A stretch of DNA of 64,000 nucleotides, taken from contig JAFIGX010000009.1 in NCBI GenBank assembly GCA_017849455.1, positions 1-64,000 of the forward strand. Reading direction: 5' to 3'. A program made the translations under genes and the position numbers. Of this stretch, positions 16,343 to 25,190 are shown in pieces (position 1 is the first letter of the stretch; every line of letters begins with the position of its first letter). This DNA is from Pseudobacter sp. (GTDB taxonomy: Bacteria > Bacteroidota > Bacteroidia > Chitinophagales > Chitinophagaceae). The notes under the pieces were generated by a model. That model did not search any database and was not told the origin of the DNA. It saw only the letters and a list, made by a program, of their open reading frames with translations.

Positions 16343-18001
16343 ATGGCAAGCAAAAAGTACATTAGTTTATTTGGCTTACTATGCCTGTTTATGTCTGGCT
16401 CGTTTGCCCAAATAGGCGGCAGTTATGACGTACAGGATTCCTCTGTAATACCTTCAAAAAGATTGCCTCAGCACACAGAATTCATGGCTAACAATTATGC
16501 ATTCCCTGCCAAGCCCAGGAACAAATGGGAAATAGGTATCAAGGGAGGCGCTTTTAGTATAGCCGGCGACGTTCGTTCGCGTTTTCCGGGTATCGGTGCT
16601 GGTTTGCATGTTCGTAAAGCGCTGGGTTATGTGTTCTCGCTGAGAGGTGATTTCGGATTCGGGACTACTAAAGGTTTGAACTGGCAACCATCTTCAGGAT
16701 ACAGGAACAATCCTGCATGGGCCAGCTACCTGGTGGGTGGCCTTCCTTCTACCCCGGTATTCTACAACTATAAGACGAATATTTATGATGCGGCCCTTCA
16801 AGCTGTATTCACGCTCAATAATATTCGTTTTCACAGAGCAAAGACTGGATTCAACATTTATGGTTTCGTAGGCGTTGGCGGTATGATCTATGATGTGAAA
16901 ATCGACGCCCATAATAGCAGCGGTGGTAACTATGATTTCAGTGGTATTTTGGCTAAGTATGGACCTGGCGGTTTTACCTACAAGAACAGGAAGGATATCA
17001 AAAAAGACCTGAAAAACCTGTTCGATGGCAAGTATGAAACAAAAGGTGAGACTGATCCCGGTCAGCCGACTTTGTTCGACAAGCCGTTCAAGCCCAACGT
17101 CAACTTCGGTGGCGGTATGCAGTTCAAACTGAACAGAACGCTCAGCCTTGCTATCGAAGATAAAGTTACTGTTGTGAAGACCGATCTCCTCGATGGTCAG
17201 CAATGGCAGGAAAATGATCCCGCCCATCCGGCGCTCACGCCCGATAAGGACCTGTACAACTTCCTGTCACTGGGTCTGAACTTCGCTATCGGTGCAAAAT
17301 CTGTTGAGCCGCTGTGGTGGCTGAATCCCCTGGATTATGCCTACAACGAGATCAACAAGCCCCGCCACATGAAGCTCCCCAAACCTGTTTTGGATGATTC
17401 TGATGGTGACGGTGTAACCGATCAGTTCGATATGGAGCCCAATACACCCGCCGGCGCCCCGGTTGATACACATGGTGTAAGCCGCGATACCGATGGTGAC
17501 GGTGTACCTGACTACAAGGATAAAGAGCTCATCACTCCCACACAATGTCAGCCTGTTGACGCTGATGGCGTAGGCAAATGCCCTGAGCCTGAATGCTGCA
17601 AAGAGCTGAGAGATAAACTGGCTAACTTCCAGCCGGCTAAAAAATGTAATATCGGCGATCTGCCCAGTGTTACCTTCAAAGGCAAAACTGTAACGCTGAG
17701 CAAAGATGCCAAGGCACTGCTCGCCAGCGTAGCACAGAAGATCCGCGATAACGCTGAATGTAAGATCGCAGTTGTTGGCTATTGCTCTTCCAGCAAAGCT
17801 GAACAACAATTAAGCTGGGATCGTGTAAACGCTGTCATCAATCACCTGGTAGAAAAAGAAGGTATCAGCGCCGACCGCTTTATCTTCAAATATGGTGAAA
17901 TGGGTGGCGATTGCAACACAGTTGACCTGCGCGATGGTACAGGCGAAGAAGGACCTACCACCGTTCCGGCCCCGCACCCCAACTTACGTCGTAGAGGATA
18001 A
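16343..18001 (+). CDS. OmpA-family outer membrane protein with TSP3 repeats
   Basis: 552 aa. A signal peptide (MASKKYISLFGLLCLFMSGSFA) is followed by a beta-barrel of about 300 residues. Next are calcium-binding thrombospondin type 3 repeats (DSDGDGVTDQFD and DTDGDGVPDYKD, about 352-395), a Cys-rich linker (CPEPECC), and an OmpA C-terminal peptidoglycan-binding domain (about 445-530, with VVGYCSSSKAEQQLSWDRVNAV split over 472-493). It probably anchors the outer membrane to peptidoglycan and is likely abundant, given its perfect promoter and strong terminator. The last about 20 residues are Pro/Arg-rich and not typical of the domain. Confidence 0.92.
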   Translation: MASKKYISLFGLLCLFMSGSFAQIGGSYDVQDSSVIPSKRLPQHTEFMANNYAFPAKPRNKWEIGIKGGAFSIAGDVRSRFPGIGAGLHVRKALGYVFSLRGDFGFGTTKGLNWQPSSGYRNNPAWASYLVGGLPSTPVFYNYKTNIYDAALQAVFTLNNIRFHRAKTGFNIYGFVGVGGMIYDVKIDAHNSSGGNYDFSGILAKYGPGGFTYKNRKDIKKDLKNLFDGKYETKGETDPGQPTLFDKPFKPNVNFGGGMQFKLNRTLSLAIEDKVTVVKTDLLDGQQWQENDPAHPALTPDKDLYNFLSLGLNFAIGAKSVEPLWWLNPLDYAYNEINKPRHMKLPKPVLDDSDGDGVTDQFDMEPNTPAGAPVDTHGVSRDTDGDGVPDYKDKELITPTQCQPVDADGVGKCPEPECCKELRDKLANFQPAKKCNIGDLPSVTFKGKTVTLSKDAKALLASVAQKIRDNAECKIAVVGYCSSSKAEQQLSWDRVNAVINHLVEKEGISADRFIFKYGEMGGDCNTVDLRDGTGEEGPTTVPAPHPNLRRRG

Positions 18002-18028
18002 ACACTTTTGCTTTGACTATACTAAGGG

Positions 18029-18076
18029 CCCCTTGATCGGCCCGGCATATCGCCGGGCTGGTTAAGGGGTTTTTGT
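18029..18076 (+). terminator. Terminator after the OmpA gene
   Basis: Two stacked stems: CCCCTT (18029-18034) with AAGGGG (18064-18069), and inside them GCCCGGC with GCCGGGC. A TTTTTG run follows. It lies 27 nt past the stop and separates ompA from the bamD operon. Confidence 0.92.
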
Positions 18077-18146
18077 TTTATATTTTTATTAACGACCTGT
18101 TTTTGAGACCATTACCGATTCCTTTCCTATTTTGCGGGTAAAACCT

Positions 18147-18154
18147 TAACTTTG
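18147..18154 (+). promoter_or_regulatory. -7 box (TAACTTTG) of bamD
   Basis: TAACTTTG ends 9 nt before the ATG at 18164. The surrounding 15-mer AAACCTTAACTTTGC is identical to the one in front of the PTPS gene at 35868. The -33 region is weak (TTTC). A very short 5' UTR is expected. Confidence 0.55.
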
Positions 18155-18163
18155 CCCACTTTT

Positions 18164-18979
18164 ATGAGATTACAGGTTATCATTGTATTATTGACCCTTA
18201 GTGTGTCGTCTTGCTCGAAATTTGCCAAAGTGCAAAAGAGCACCGACTATGAATACAAGTTGCGGATGGCCGACAAGTATTATGTGCTGAAGAAATACAA
18301 TTATGCGCAACAATTGTACGAAGAGCTCTTTCCTTTACTGAAAGGACAACCGCAGTTCGAGGACCTGTTCTACAAGTACGCGTATTGCTCTTATAACCTG
18401 AGAGACTGGATGAATGCCGAGAACCTGTTCAAACAGTTCACCGAAGTATTCCCCACCAGCGCCAGGGCAGAAGAGATGGAATACATGAGAGCGTATACCT
18501 ATTACCGTCAGTCGCCCAAATTCGAACTCGATCAGACCAATACCCAGAAAACGATCGGTCTGATGCAAACCTTCATCAATACCCATCCTGAATCACAGCG
18601 GATCAAGGAGGCAACGGATATCATCGACAAATGCCGGCAAAAACTGGAAGGCAAAGCGTATAAAAGCGCAGAACTGTATTACAATATGGGCCATTACCGC
18701 GCTGCGGCCATTGCCTATACGAGCCTGATGAACGATTTTCCGGATTCCCAGAGAAGCGATACCTATAAACTGCAGGTGATAAGGTCTTACTACCTGTTCG
18801 CACAGAACAGTATCGAGGAAAAGAAACCGGCCCGCTATGAACAGGTGATCACTGAATGCAATGACTTTATGGACCGTTTCCCGGAAAGCAAGTTGCTGAA
18901 GGAAGTAGAGAACTATCTGAACTTATCAAAAAACAATATTAAAGCTAACCATAATGAGCAAGCTAAGGCGCCAAATTAG
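18164..18979 (+). CDS. bamD: Outer membrane assembly lipoprotein BamD
   Basis: 271 aa from the ATG at 18164. An in-frame TTG at 18152 is less likely because it lies in the -7 box. The lipobox ends at C17 (TLSVSSC). The rest is TPR-like helices typical of YfiO/BamD, such as YAQQLYEELFPLLKG and DWMNAENLFKQFTEVFP. As part of the BAM complex it helps insert beta-barrels in the outer membrane. It heads the cluster bamD-rpoZ-coaBC-DUF4835-DUF4296 and overlaps rpoZ by 26 nt. Confidence 0.92.
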   Translation: MRLQVIIVLLTLSVSSCSKFAKVQKSTDYEYKLRMADKYYVLKKYNYAQQLYEELFPLLKGQPQFEDLFYKYAYCSYNLRDWMNAENLFKQFTEVFPTSARAEEMEYMRAYTYYRQSPKFELDQTNTQKTIGLMQTFINTHPESQRIKEATDIIDKCRQKLEGKAYKSAELYYNMGHYRAAAIAYTSLMNDFPDSQRSDTYKLQVIRSYYLFAQNSIEEKKPARYEQVITECNDFMDRFPESKLLKEVENYLNLSKNNIKANHNEQAKAPN

Positions 18980-19295
18980 TGCTAACACCGCTAATGTTGC
19001 AGAAACAAAGGACCTGAATGTGATCAAGGGCAAAACAGGCAATGTATACGAATCCATTGCCATCATTGCCAAGCGTGCGAACCAGATCAATATCTCCCTG
19101 AAAGAGGAACTGCACAATAAACTGGAAGAGTTTGCCAGCCATACCGATAGCCTGGAGGAGATCCATGAGAATAAAGAACAGATCGAGATATCCAGGGCCT
19201 ATGAGCGTATGCCCAACCCGGCCCTGCTGGCCACCCAGGAGTTCCTGGATGATAAGATCTACTATCGCAAGAATGAGGACGATCTCTTCAGCTAA
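18954..19295 (+). CDS. rpoZ: RNA polymerase omega subunit (RpoZ/Rpb6 family)
   Basis: 113 aa. GNVYESIAIIAKRANQI (29-45) is the Rpb6/omega core in its divergent Bacteroidota form. The protein ends in an acidic, charged tail. Omega helps assemble the beta' subunit. The gene starts inside the end of bamD (26-nt overlap, different frame), so translation is probably coupled. The order bamD-rpoZ-coaBC is known in this phylum and supports the call. Confidence 0.88.
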   Translation: MSKLRRQISANTANVAETKDLNVIKGKTGNVYESIAIIAKRANQINISLKEELHNKLEEFASHTDSLEEIHENKEQIEISRAYERMPNPALLATQEFLDDKIYYRKNEDDLFS

Positions 19296-19374
19296 ATGAA
19301 TTGAAGAAAAGGCGTTCCAGCCTCAATATTATTCAGGCCACAAAGGATTTGTAAGGGACCGATCACTTTACATT

Positions 19375-19582
19375 TACTTCGTGGTTTTTTTGTCTTTATG
19401 CCTTCGTGCCTTCGTGTCTTGACCACGAAGACACGAAGGCACAAAGGGTTTAAATAAGGTTGATAAGTGGGGAATTTGGCAGGTTGATAAGGGAGGCGGC
19501 TTACACAAGGGCCCTTCCTTGTCAACTTTCAAACCTGTTAACTTTTCAACCTCGATTCTCTTTGAGCCTTCGTGCCTTCGTG
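19375..19582. repeat. CTTCGTG intergenic repeat and palindrome
   Basis: CTTCGTGCCTTCGTGTC (about 19402-19418) is followed by its inverted partner GACACGAAGGCAC (about 19429-19441). The CTTCGTGCCTTCGTGG block appears again at about 19566-19581. TTCGTGGT also occurs at 19379. Near-identical CTTCGTG strings are known between genes in unrelated bacteria and have no assigned function. Confidence 0.6.
19457..19553. repeat. GTTGA-type inverted repeat element, copy B
   Basis: The left arm is GGTTGATAAG with GGCAGGTTGATAAGGGAGG (to about 19495). The right arm is CCTTCCTTGTCAAC followed by CTTTCAAACCTGTTAAC and TTTTCAACC (about 19514-19551). Together with the CTTCGTG repeat it fills the 331-nt gap between rpoZ and coaBC, which holds no gene. 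Confidence 0.65.
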
Positions 19583-19626
19583 GTAAAACAAACAAGACAG
19601 ACGAAGAATCTTCTTAATTTTAGCCC

Positions 19627-20823
19627 ATGTTCCAGGGAAAGAAAATATTGCTGGGCATCAGCGGCAGCATCGCAGCCTACAAATCGATCCTGCTGGTCCG
19701 TTTGCTCATAAAGTCCGGCGCAGCCGTAAAAGTGGTGATGACACCCGCTGCCCAGGATTTCGTGACCCCGCTTACGCTTTCCACGCTCTCCAGGAACCCG
19801 GTGCTCACAGAGCTCTTTACGGAAGGCTCCTGGTCGAACCATGTTATGCTTGGCCGATGGGCCGACCTTATGCTGATAGCGCCTTTAAGCTGCAATACGC
19901 TGGCTAAAATGGCCGGTGGGCATTGCGACAATATGCTGCTGGCCACCTGGCTTTCCGCCACCTGCCCGGTTGTGGTGGCCCCGGCCATGGATGAAGATAT
20001 GTGGCATCACCCCTCCACCAGGGCCAATCTTCAAAAGCTCGAATCTTATGGTAACCTGGTGGTCCCCGCAGAGAACGGGGAACTGGCCAGTGGACTGTAT
20101 GGCGATGGCCGGATGGCTGAACCTGAAACGATCCTTCAATTCCTGCAGGACCACTTTTTTTTGAAGAAAGACCTGGAAGGGAAACAGGTGTTGGTAACCG
20201 CCGGCCCCACCCATGAGCCCCTCGATCCCGTACGCTTCATCGGCAATCATTCATCCGGTAAAATGGGTGTGGCCATTGCCGAAGAACTGGCAGCCCGTGG
20301 AGCAATGGTGAAACTGGTAATGGGTCCCGGTTCCGTCACAACGGCCCGCCCGGGCATCACCGTACAGCAGGTACAAACAGCCCTTGAAATGTATGAAGCC
20401 TGTATGGCGGCTTTCCCTAAGGTAGATATTGCCGTCATGTCGGCCGCTGTGGCAGATTATACACCCACCACCCGTGCCACCGAAAAGATCAAAAAAACGG
20501 CCGATACCTTCACCATCGAGCTTGCTAAAACGCGCGACATCCTGCAAAGCCTGGGCAATCAAAAGCATAACGGGCAGGTACTGGTAGGGTTTGCCCTGGA
20601 AACCACCAACGAGCGCGACTATGCCCTCAATAAACTGAAAAGCAAACATGCCGACCTGATCGTCCTGAACTCATTGAATGATGAAGGGGCCGGGTTTGGC
20701 CACGATACCAATAAGATCACGATCTTTGAGAAAGACGGGAATGAGATCGCCTATCCCCGGAAGCCGAAACAACAAGTGGCAAAAGATATCGTTGATAGAA
20801 TCGTAAACATGCTATATGCGTAG
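19627..20823 (+). CDS. coaBC: Bifunctional CoaBC (phosphopantothenate-cysteine ligase / PPC decarboxylase)
   Basis: 398 aa. The N-terminal flavin-dependent decarboxylase (1-185) has ISGSIAAYKS (11-20), SNHVMLGRWADL with the catalytic His, and APAMDEDMWHHP, where the common PAMNxxMW has D for N. The C-terminal ligase begins VLVTAGPTHEPLDPVRFI and has the NHSSGKMG segment. It makes 4'-phosphopantetheine from phosphopantothenate in two steps of coenzyme A synthesis. The end overlaps the next gene by 8 nt (ATGCGTAG), so they are co-translated. Confidence 0.96.
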   Translation: MFQGKKILLGISGSIAAYKSILLVRLLIKSGAAVKVVMTPAAQDFVTPLTLSTLSRNPVLTELFTEGSWSNHVMLGRWADLMLIAPLSCNTLAKMAGGHCDNMLLATWLSATCPVVVAPAMDEDMWHHPSTRANLQKLESYGNLVVPAENGELASGLYGDGRMAEPETILQFLQDHFFLKKDLEGKQVLVTAGPTHEPLDPVRFIGNHSSGKMGVAIAEELAARGAMVKLVMGPGSVTTARPGITVQQVQTALEMYEACMAAFPKVDIAVMSAAVADYTPTTRATEKIKKTADTFTIELAKTRDILQSLGNQKHNGQVLVGFALETTNERDYALNKLKSKHADLIVLNSLNDEGAGFGHDTNKITIFEKDGNEIAYPRKPKQQVAKDIVDRIVNMLYA

Positions 20824-21739
20824 ACAGTTGTTCTTACTGGTTTGTATCCTGGCAGGCTGGCAATCACGGGCCCTGGCGCAGGAGATCCAGGCAAAGGTAT
20901 CCATCAATGCCAGCCGGATCAGTTCACAGACGGATAAGAAGGTATTCCAGACCCTTCAGTCGGCCATTCTCAACCTCCTCAACAACCGCAAATGGACGAA
21001 TGAATCATTCCAGGTCAATGAAAAGATCAACTGTAATTTCCTGATCAGTATTTCGGAAGCGCAGCCGGGCAATATCTACAAAGCCAGCATCATCGTGCAG
21101 GCGGCCCGTCCGGTATACAATACCAGCTATGAAGTGCCCCTCATCAATTTCCAGGATGAGGCGGTGATCTTCCGGTATGTGGAATACCAGCCGATCGAAT
21201 TCAACGACAACCGGGTTGCGGGAACCGATGGGTTATCGGCGAACCTGCCGGCCATCCTGGCCTATTATGTGTACCTGATCCTGGGGCTCGATTTCGATTC
21301 CTTCGCCCTGCGTGGCGGCGATCCCTATTTCCAGAAAATGCAGAACATCGTCAACAACGCGCCCGAAGGGCGCGATATCTCCGGGTGGAAAGCTTTCGAC
21401 GGCCTTAGAAACCGGTACTGGCTGATGGAAAACCTTACCAATAGCCGCTACGTGAGCATGCACGATGTGATCTACAATTTTTATCGCCTGGGAATGGATA
21501 TCATGTATGAAAATGAGACCGAAGGACGAAATGCCGTCCTCAACTCCCTCAGCCTTGTCAATACCCTCAACAACGATATTCCCAATACCATGATCGTACA
21601 GTTCTTTTTCCAGGGCAAAGCCAATGAATTCACCCGCATTTTCAAAAGGGCCACACCGGACGACAGGCAGAAAGCCCGCGATATCCTGTCGAAGATCGAT
21701 ATCTCCAACTCAAATCTGTACAAACAGGAGCTGAAATGA
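20816..21739 (+). CDS. DUF4835 family secreted protein (PorD-like)
   Basis: 307 aa with a signal peptide (MRRQLFLLVCILAGWQSRALA). The sequence matches the DUF4835 family, seen in QEIQAKVSINASRI and the block AILAYYVYLILGLDFDSFALRGGDPYF. It is found only in Bacteroidota, typically after coaBC. Some databases call it a type IX secretion protein, PorD. That link rests on recollection of family naming, so treat it as possible. The start overlaps coaBC by 8 nt and the stop overlaps the next start (ATGA). Confidence 0.82.
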   Translation: MRRQLFLLVCILAGWQSRALAQEIQAKVSINASRISSQTDKKVFQTLQSAILNLLNNRKWTNESFQVNEKINCNFLISISEAQPGNIYKASIIVQAARPVYNTSYEVPLINFQDEAVIFRYVEYQPIEFNDNRVAGTDGLSANLPAILAYYVYLILGLDFDSFALRGGDPYFQKMQNIVNNAPEGRDISGWKAFDGLRNRYWLMENLTNSRYVSMHDVIYNFYRLGMDIMYENETEGRNAVLNSLSLVNTLNNDIPNTMIVQFFFQGKANEFTRIFKRATPDDRQKARDILSKIDISNSNLYKQELK

Positions 21740-22119
21740 ATGCAGTAAAACTAACCGCGAAACTGTTCGCGGGCATTGTGTTCGCGGTATCGATGATCGC
21801 CTGTACCAATAAGAACAGCACGCCTTCGAATGTGCTATCCCGTGAAGACATGGAGAAAGTATTGTGGGACATGATCCAGGCCGACCGGTTCTCCACGCAA
21901 TTCCTGCTTCGCGATTCAGCCCATAAGAACGTCAAACTGGAAACTTTCAAACTCTATGAAGAAGTATTCCAGCTTCACCATATTACCCGTGAGGAATTTG
22001 TGAAAAGCTTCAAATTCTATCTCAGTCGCCCGGACATTACCAAAGTGATGTTCGATTCATTGGGCGTCCGGGCCAACCGGGAGCGTGATACACTGTACAA
22101 ACACCAACATCCCCAATAA
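21736..22119 (+). CDS. DUF4296 family lipoprotein
   Basis: 127 aa. A lipoprotein signal ends at SMIAC (C23). The body (about 33-120) has LSREDMEKVLWDMIQADRF and REEFVKSFKFYLSRPD, matching DUF4296, a small helical family of unknown function restricted to Bacteroidota. It overlaps the DUF4835 stop by ATGA, so it is the last translationally coupled gene of the bamD-to-DUF4296 cluster. The protein ends in a short His/Gln-rich tail. The role is not known. Confidence 0.8.
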   Translation: MNAVKLTAKLFAGIVFAVSMIACTNKNSTPSNVLSREDMEKVLWDMIQADRFSTQFLLRDSAHKNVKLETFKLYEEVFQLHHITREEFVKSFKFYLSRPDITKVMFDSLGVRANRERDTLYKHQHPQ

Positions 22120-22253
22120 CCGCAATAGCCTGATATTTCCCTCGATCGGTATTTTTCAAACCTGCACCGGGATTGAGGTTTCGGTGCCCCTTCCTATTGT
22201 TCCCTCTCGTATTCTTCTTACATTTATACCTGAAAAAAATTGCTTGTTATATT

Positions 22254-22946
22254 ATGAAAAAAGTAGTTGCCAATGCAGATGAAGCCGTAAAGGATATACA
22301 GGATGGGGCCACCATCATGCTCGGTGGCTTTGGCCTTTGCGGGATACCTGAAAACTGTATCGACGCGCTGGTGAAAAAAGGGGTCAGGGATCTCACCTGC
22401 ATCTCCAACAATGCCGGCGTGGACGATTTCGGACTTGGACTGATGCTGAAGACACGTCAGATCAAAAAGATGATGAGCTCCTATGTTGGAGAGAATGCTG
22501 AATTCGAACGCCAGTTACTGAGCGGTGAGCTGGAAGTAGACCTGATCCCACAGGGTACGCTGGCCACGCGCATACAGATGGCCGGTATGGGTATCCCCGC
22601 CTTCTACACTCCTGCCGGTTATGGGACCGAGATAGCAGCAGGTAAGGAAGTCCGTGAGTTCAATGGAAAAATGTACCTGATGGAACATGCCCTGCATGCA
22701 TCTTTCGCCATTGTAAAAGCCTGGAAAGGGGATGCGATGGGCAACCTGGTATTCCGGAAAACCACCCGCAATTTTTCAACCTCCATGGCCAGGGCCGGTG
22801 ATATCACCATCGCGGAAGTAGAGGAACTGGTAGAGCCGGGATCGCTCAACCCCGATGCCATCCATGTGCCCGGCATCTATGTACATCGCATCTTCCAGGG
22901 GCATGCTTACGAAAAGCGTATCGAGCGGAAGACGGTCAAGATCTAA
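22254..22946 (+). CDS. scoA: 3-oxoacid CoA-transferase subunit A
   Basis: 230 aa from the ATG at 22254. The frame is open back to 22173, but those residues do not belong to the family. The CoA-transferase family I A-subunit motif [15 protein letters not shown] appears near residues 18-32, then [13 protein letters not shown] and [26 protein letters not shown]. With ScoB it transfers CoA from succinyl-CoA to acetoacetate or a similar oxoacid. The two genes are 27 nt apart and form an operon. Confidence 0.93.
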   Translation: MKKVVANADEAVKDIQDGATIMLGGFGLCGIPENCIDALVKKGVRDLTCISNNAGVDDFGLGLMLKTRQIKKMMSSYVGENAEFERQLLSGELEVDLIPQGTLATRIQMAGMGIPAFYTPAGYGTEIAAGKEVREFNGKMYLMEHALHASFAIVKAWKGDAMGNLVFRKTTRNFSTSMARAGDITIAEVEELVEPGSLNPDAIHVPGIYVHRIFQGHAYEKRIERKTVKI

Positions 22947-22973
22947 CTACCAACAAACATCAAACGAAACTTT

Positions 22974-23633
22974 ATGGCTTTAGATAAATTCGGAGTTGCG
23001 AAACGAATTGCGCAGGAACTGCGCGATGGCATGTATGTGAACCTCGGCATTGGCATTCCAACGCTGGTATCGAACTATGTACCCGATGGCATCAGCATCA
23101 TGCTGCAATCGGAGAATGGTATGCTGGGCATGGGCCCTTATCCCACGGAAGAGGCCATCGATGCAGATCTCATCAATGCCGGGAAGGAAACCGTTACCAT
23201 CCTGCCCGGAGGAGCATTTTTCGACAGTGCGGAGAGCTTTGGGATGATCAGGGCAGGCAAGGTGGACCTTACTGTGTTGGGGGCTATGGAAGTATCTGAA
23301 CAGGGCGATATCGCCAACTGGAAGATCCCCGGAAAAATGGTGAAGGGAATGGGAGGTGCGATGGACCTGGTGGCGAGCGCCAAGAATATCATCGTGGCGA
23401 TGATGCATACCAATCCCAAGGGAGAATCGAAGGTTTTGCCGGCCTGTACCCTTCCGCTGACAGGTGTGAAATGTGTAAAACGTATCGTGTCCGATCTCGC
23501 CGTGATGGACGTATTGCCTGGAGGCGGGTTCCGGCTGATCGAACGGGCGCCGGGCGTGAGCGTGGAAGAGATCCGTCAGAAGACTTCGGGAAAGCTGGTG
23601 ATAGAGGGGGATATACCGGAAATGAAATTGTAA
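22974..23633 (+). CDS. scoB: 3-oxoacid CoA-transferase subunit B
   Basis: 219 aa. The catalytic glutamate that forms the glutamyl-CoA thioester is E47, in QSENGMLG (45-52). [15 protein letters not shown] (22-36) is also a B-subunit signature. It is the partner of scoA. The gene converges on the seven-helix membrane gene at 23652, with 18 nt between the stops and no clear terminator. Confidence 0.94.
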   Translation: MALDKFGVAKRIAQELRDGMYVNLGIGIPTLVSNYVPDGISIMLQSENGMLGMGPYPTEEAIDADLINAGKETVTILPGGAFFDSAESFGMIRAGKVDLTVLGAMEVSEQGDIANWKIPGKMVKGMGGAMDLVASAKNIIVAMMHTNPKGESKVLPACTLPLTGVKCVKRIVSDLAVMDVLPGGGFRLIERAPGVSVEEIRQKTSGKLVIEGDIPEMKL

Positions 23634-23651
23634 GCCTTCCAGGAATTTTCA

Positions 23652-24347
23652 TTACCTGTTTTCTGGCCTGAGCTGTGCGCTGCCCAGGTAGGCGGCCACC
23701 ATGAACAGCACCGACCGGATGCTGTTGAGCACCGCCAGCAGGATCAATTTCTCCTGTTGCTGATCGGCCGGGATATTGCCATTATCGTGTTGCAGCAATT
23801 CCAGCAGCAGGTACATGCTCGAGTAGCAGAGCGTGCCGACGATGATCCAGAACATAGGCAACTGGAAAATGAACACCTGGTCCGCTTTCAGGAGCCGTAA
23901 GAGCGTCATCACGGCTGCCAGCAGCAGGATCACGGACTCGAGCGCTCCGATAGTGCCATAGGAAGCAGCAGGGCCCTTGATGGCGTAGATAGTGATCACC
24001 ACGGAGAGGAAAGCGATGGCGAATAAATTGAAGAGGTCGCGGACCCATTTCTGCCGGGTTGTGGGGCGGAACAGGTACAGCAGGATCATGAATTCGCCCA
24101 GGCTGAAAACGGCCTGTATGAAAGACCTTCCTGAAGGAGCGAGTTGTGAGGTCCCGGTGAGAAGATGTTGAAAGAAAGTAAGCAGGGAAAGCACCATCAG
24201 GAAATTCAACAGGTCCGATTGCCAGGCACGCCGGAACAGGATGATCAATACCGGCCCCAATGACAAGAGCATTGCCACCAGGGAGAGGGTTTCCAATATG
24301 CTGCTTCCGGTCTTTACCATGCTGATTGAATTCGGTGCAACCGGCAT
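23652..24347 (-). CDS. Seven-helix membrane protein linked to NarL-type TCS
   Basis: 231 aa with about seven hydrophobic segments (near 18-40, 47-66, 77-96, 105-124, 130-152, 164-190, 203-222). I do not recognise a named family. It resembles the protein encoded at 26061-26774: ALESVILLLAAVMTLLRLL and PMFWIIVGTLCYSSMYLLL here align with AIEATLIIIFSIFYLFEQI and DKFWIVTSFLIYYTGTFFLF there. It follows the response regulator at 24408 by 60 nt on the same strand, so it is probably the last gene of a membrane protein-kinase-regulator-membrane protein unit. A role as a membrane sensor or accessory is inferred from position only. Confidence 0.6.
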   Translation of the reverse strand: MPVAPNSISMVKTGSSILETLSLVAMLLSLGPVLIILFRRAWQSDLLNFLMVLSLLTFFQHLLTGTSQLAPSGRSFIQAVFSLGEFMILLYLFRPTTRQKWVRDLFNLFAIAFLSVVITIYAIKGPAASYGTIGALESVILLLAAVMTLLRLLKADQVFIFQLPMFWIIVGTLCYSSMYLLLELLQHDNGNIPADQQQEKLILLAVLNSIRSVLFMVAAYLGSAQLRPENR

Positions 24348-24407
24348 TTCATGGGAACCGGATATGGTGAATGATCCATAGGCATAGATATTCGTGAAGG
24401 CGGCCCC

Positions 24408-25064
24408 TTAATCGATCAGGTTATTTTTTACTGCAAAGAAGACCAGTCCGGCCGTATTCTTGGCCCCGAAACGCTCCATCAGCCTGTCTTTGATGGCTTC
24501 CACGGTGCGTGGGCTCACTTCCAGTTTCTGGGCGATCTCATGGGCGGTGAATTCCATGCAGATATATTTGATCACGTCGCGCTCGCGGTCGCTGAGGGTG
24601 ATCTCACTGTTCAGTGTAGGCACCACTTTCTGGCGGGCGTGTGATTTTTTCAGCAGGATCCTGTTCACGAAATTGTTGAGGTAATAGCCTTTGCTCATCA
24701 CCTCCATGATGGCTTTTTTGATCTCGGCCGGGTCGGCGCTTTTAAGGAGGTAGCCGTTGGCGCCGATCTCCATCATATGGCTCACGAAGCGCTCGTCTTC
24801 ATACATGGTGAGCGCGATCACGTGGATATGGGGATATTGTTTGGCGATGATCTTGGTGGTTTCGATCCCATCCTTGAGGGGCATACGAAGGTCCATCAGG
24901 ATCACATCGGGTTGTTCGGTCAGGCCTGGGAGATTGTCCAATAATTCCTGTCCATTCTCCGCCTCCAGTACGAATTTGATATTGGTGTACGGACGCAGAG
25001 AAAGTATAACTCCTTTCCGAAAGATTTTGTGATCGTCAGCGATAGCAACTTTAATGGGTCCCAT
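24408..25064 (-). CDS. NarL/LuxR-type response regulator
   Basis: 218 aa. The receiver domain (4-122) has D10-D11, phosphorylation site D58 (VILMDLRMP), T86 and K108. The C-terminal LuxR helix-turn-helix (about 150-215) includes LSDRERDVIKYICMEFTAHE and VSPRTVEAIKDRLMERFG. It should be phosphorylated by the kinase at 25191, which lies 126 nt upstream on the same strand. It is one of four paralogous regulators in this island. Targets are unknown. Confidence 0.93.
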   Translation of the reverse strand: MGPIKVAIADDHKIFRKGVILSLRPYTNIKFVLEAENGQELLDNLPGLTEQPDVILMDLRMPLKDGIETTKIIAKQYPHIHVIALTMYEDERFVSHMMEIGANGYLLKSADPAEIKKAIMEVMSKGYYLNNFVNRILLKKSHARQKVVPTLNSEITLSDRERDVIKYICMEFTAHEIAQKLEVSPRTVEAIKDRLMERFGAKNTAGLVFFAVKNNLID

Positions 25065-25190
25065 TGTTTTTATGATATTGGCAAACTAAATTTACTGAAA
25101 TCTTCCGTTATCCTGCAAGTTGTTGAGCGGATGCAACATTCTGCGGTGTGCGAGCCCAATCGATTTTGCCGGGGAAACGGAGGTCTGTGA

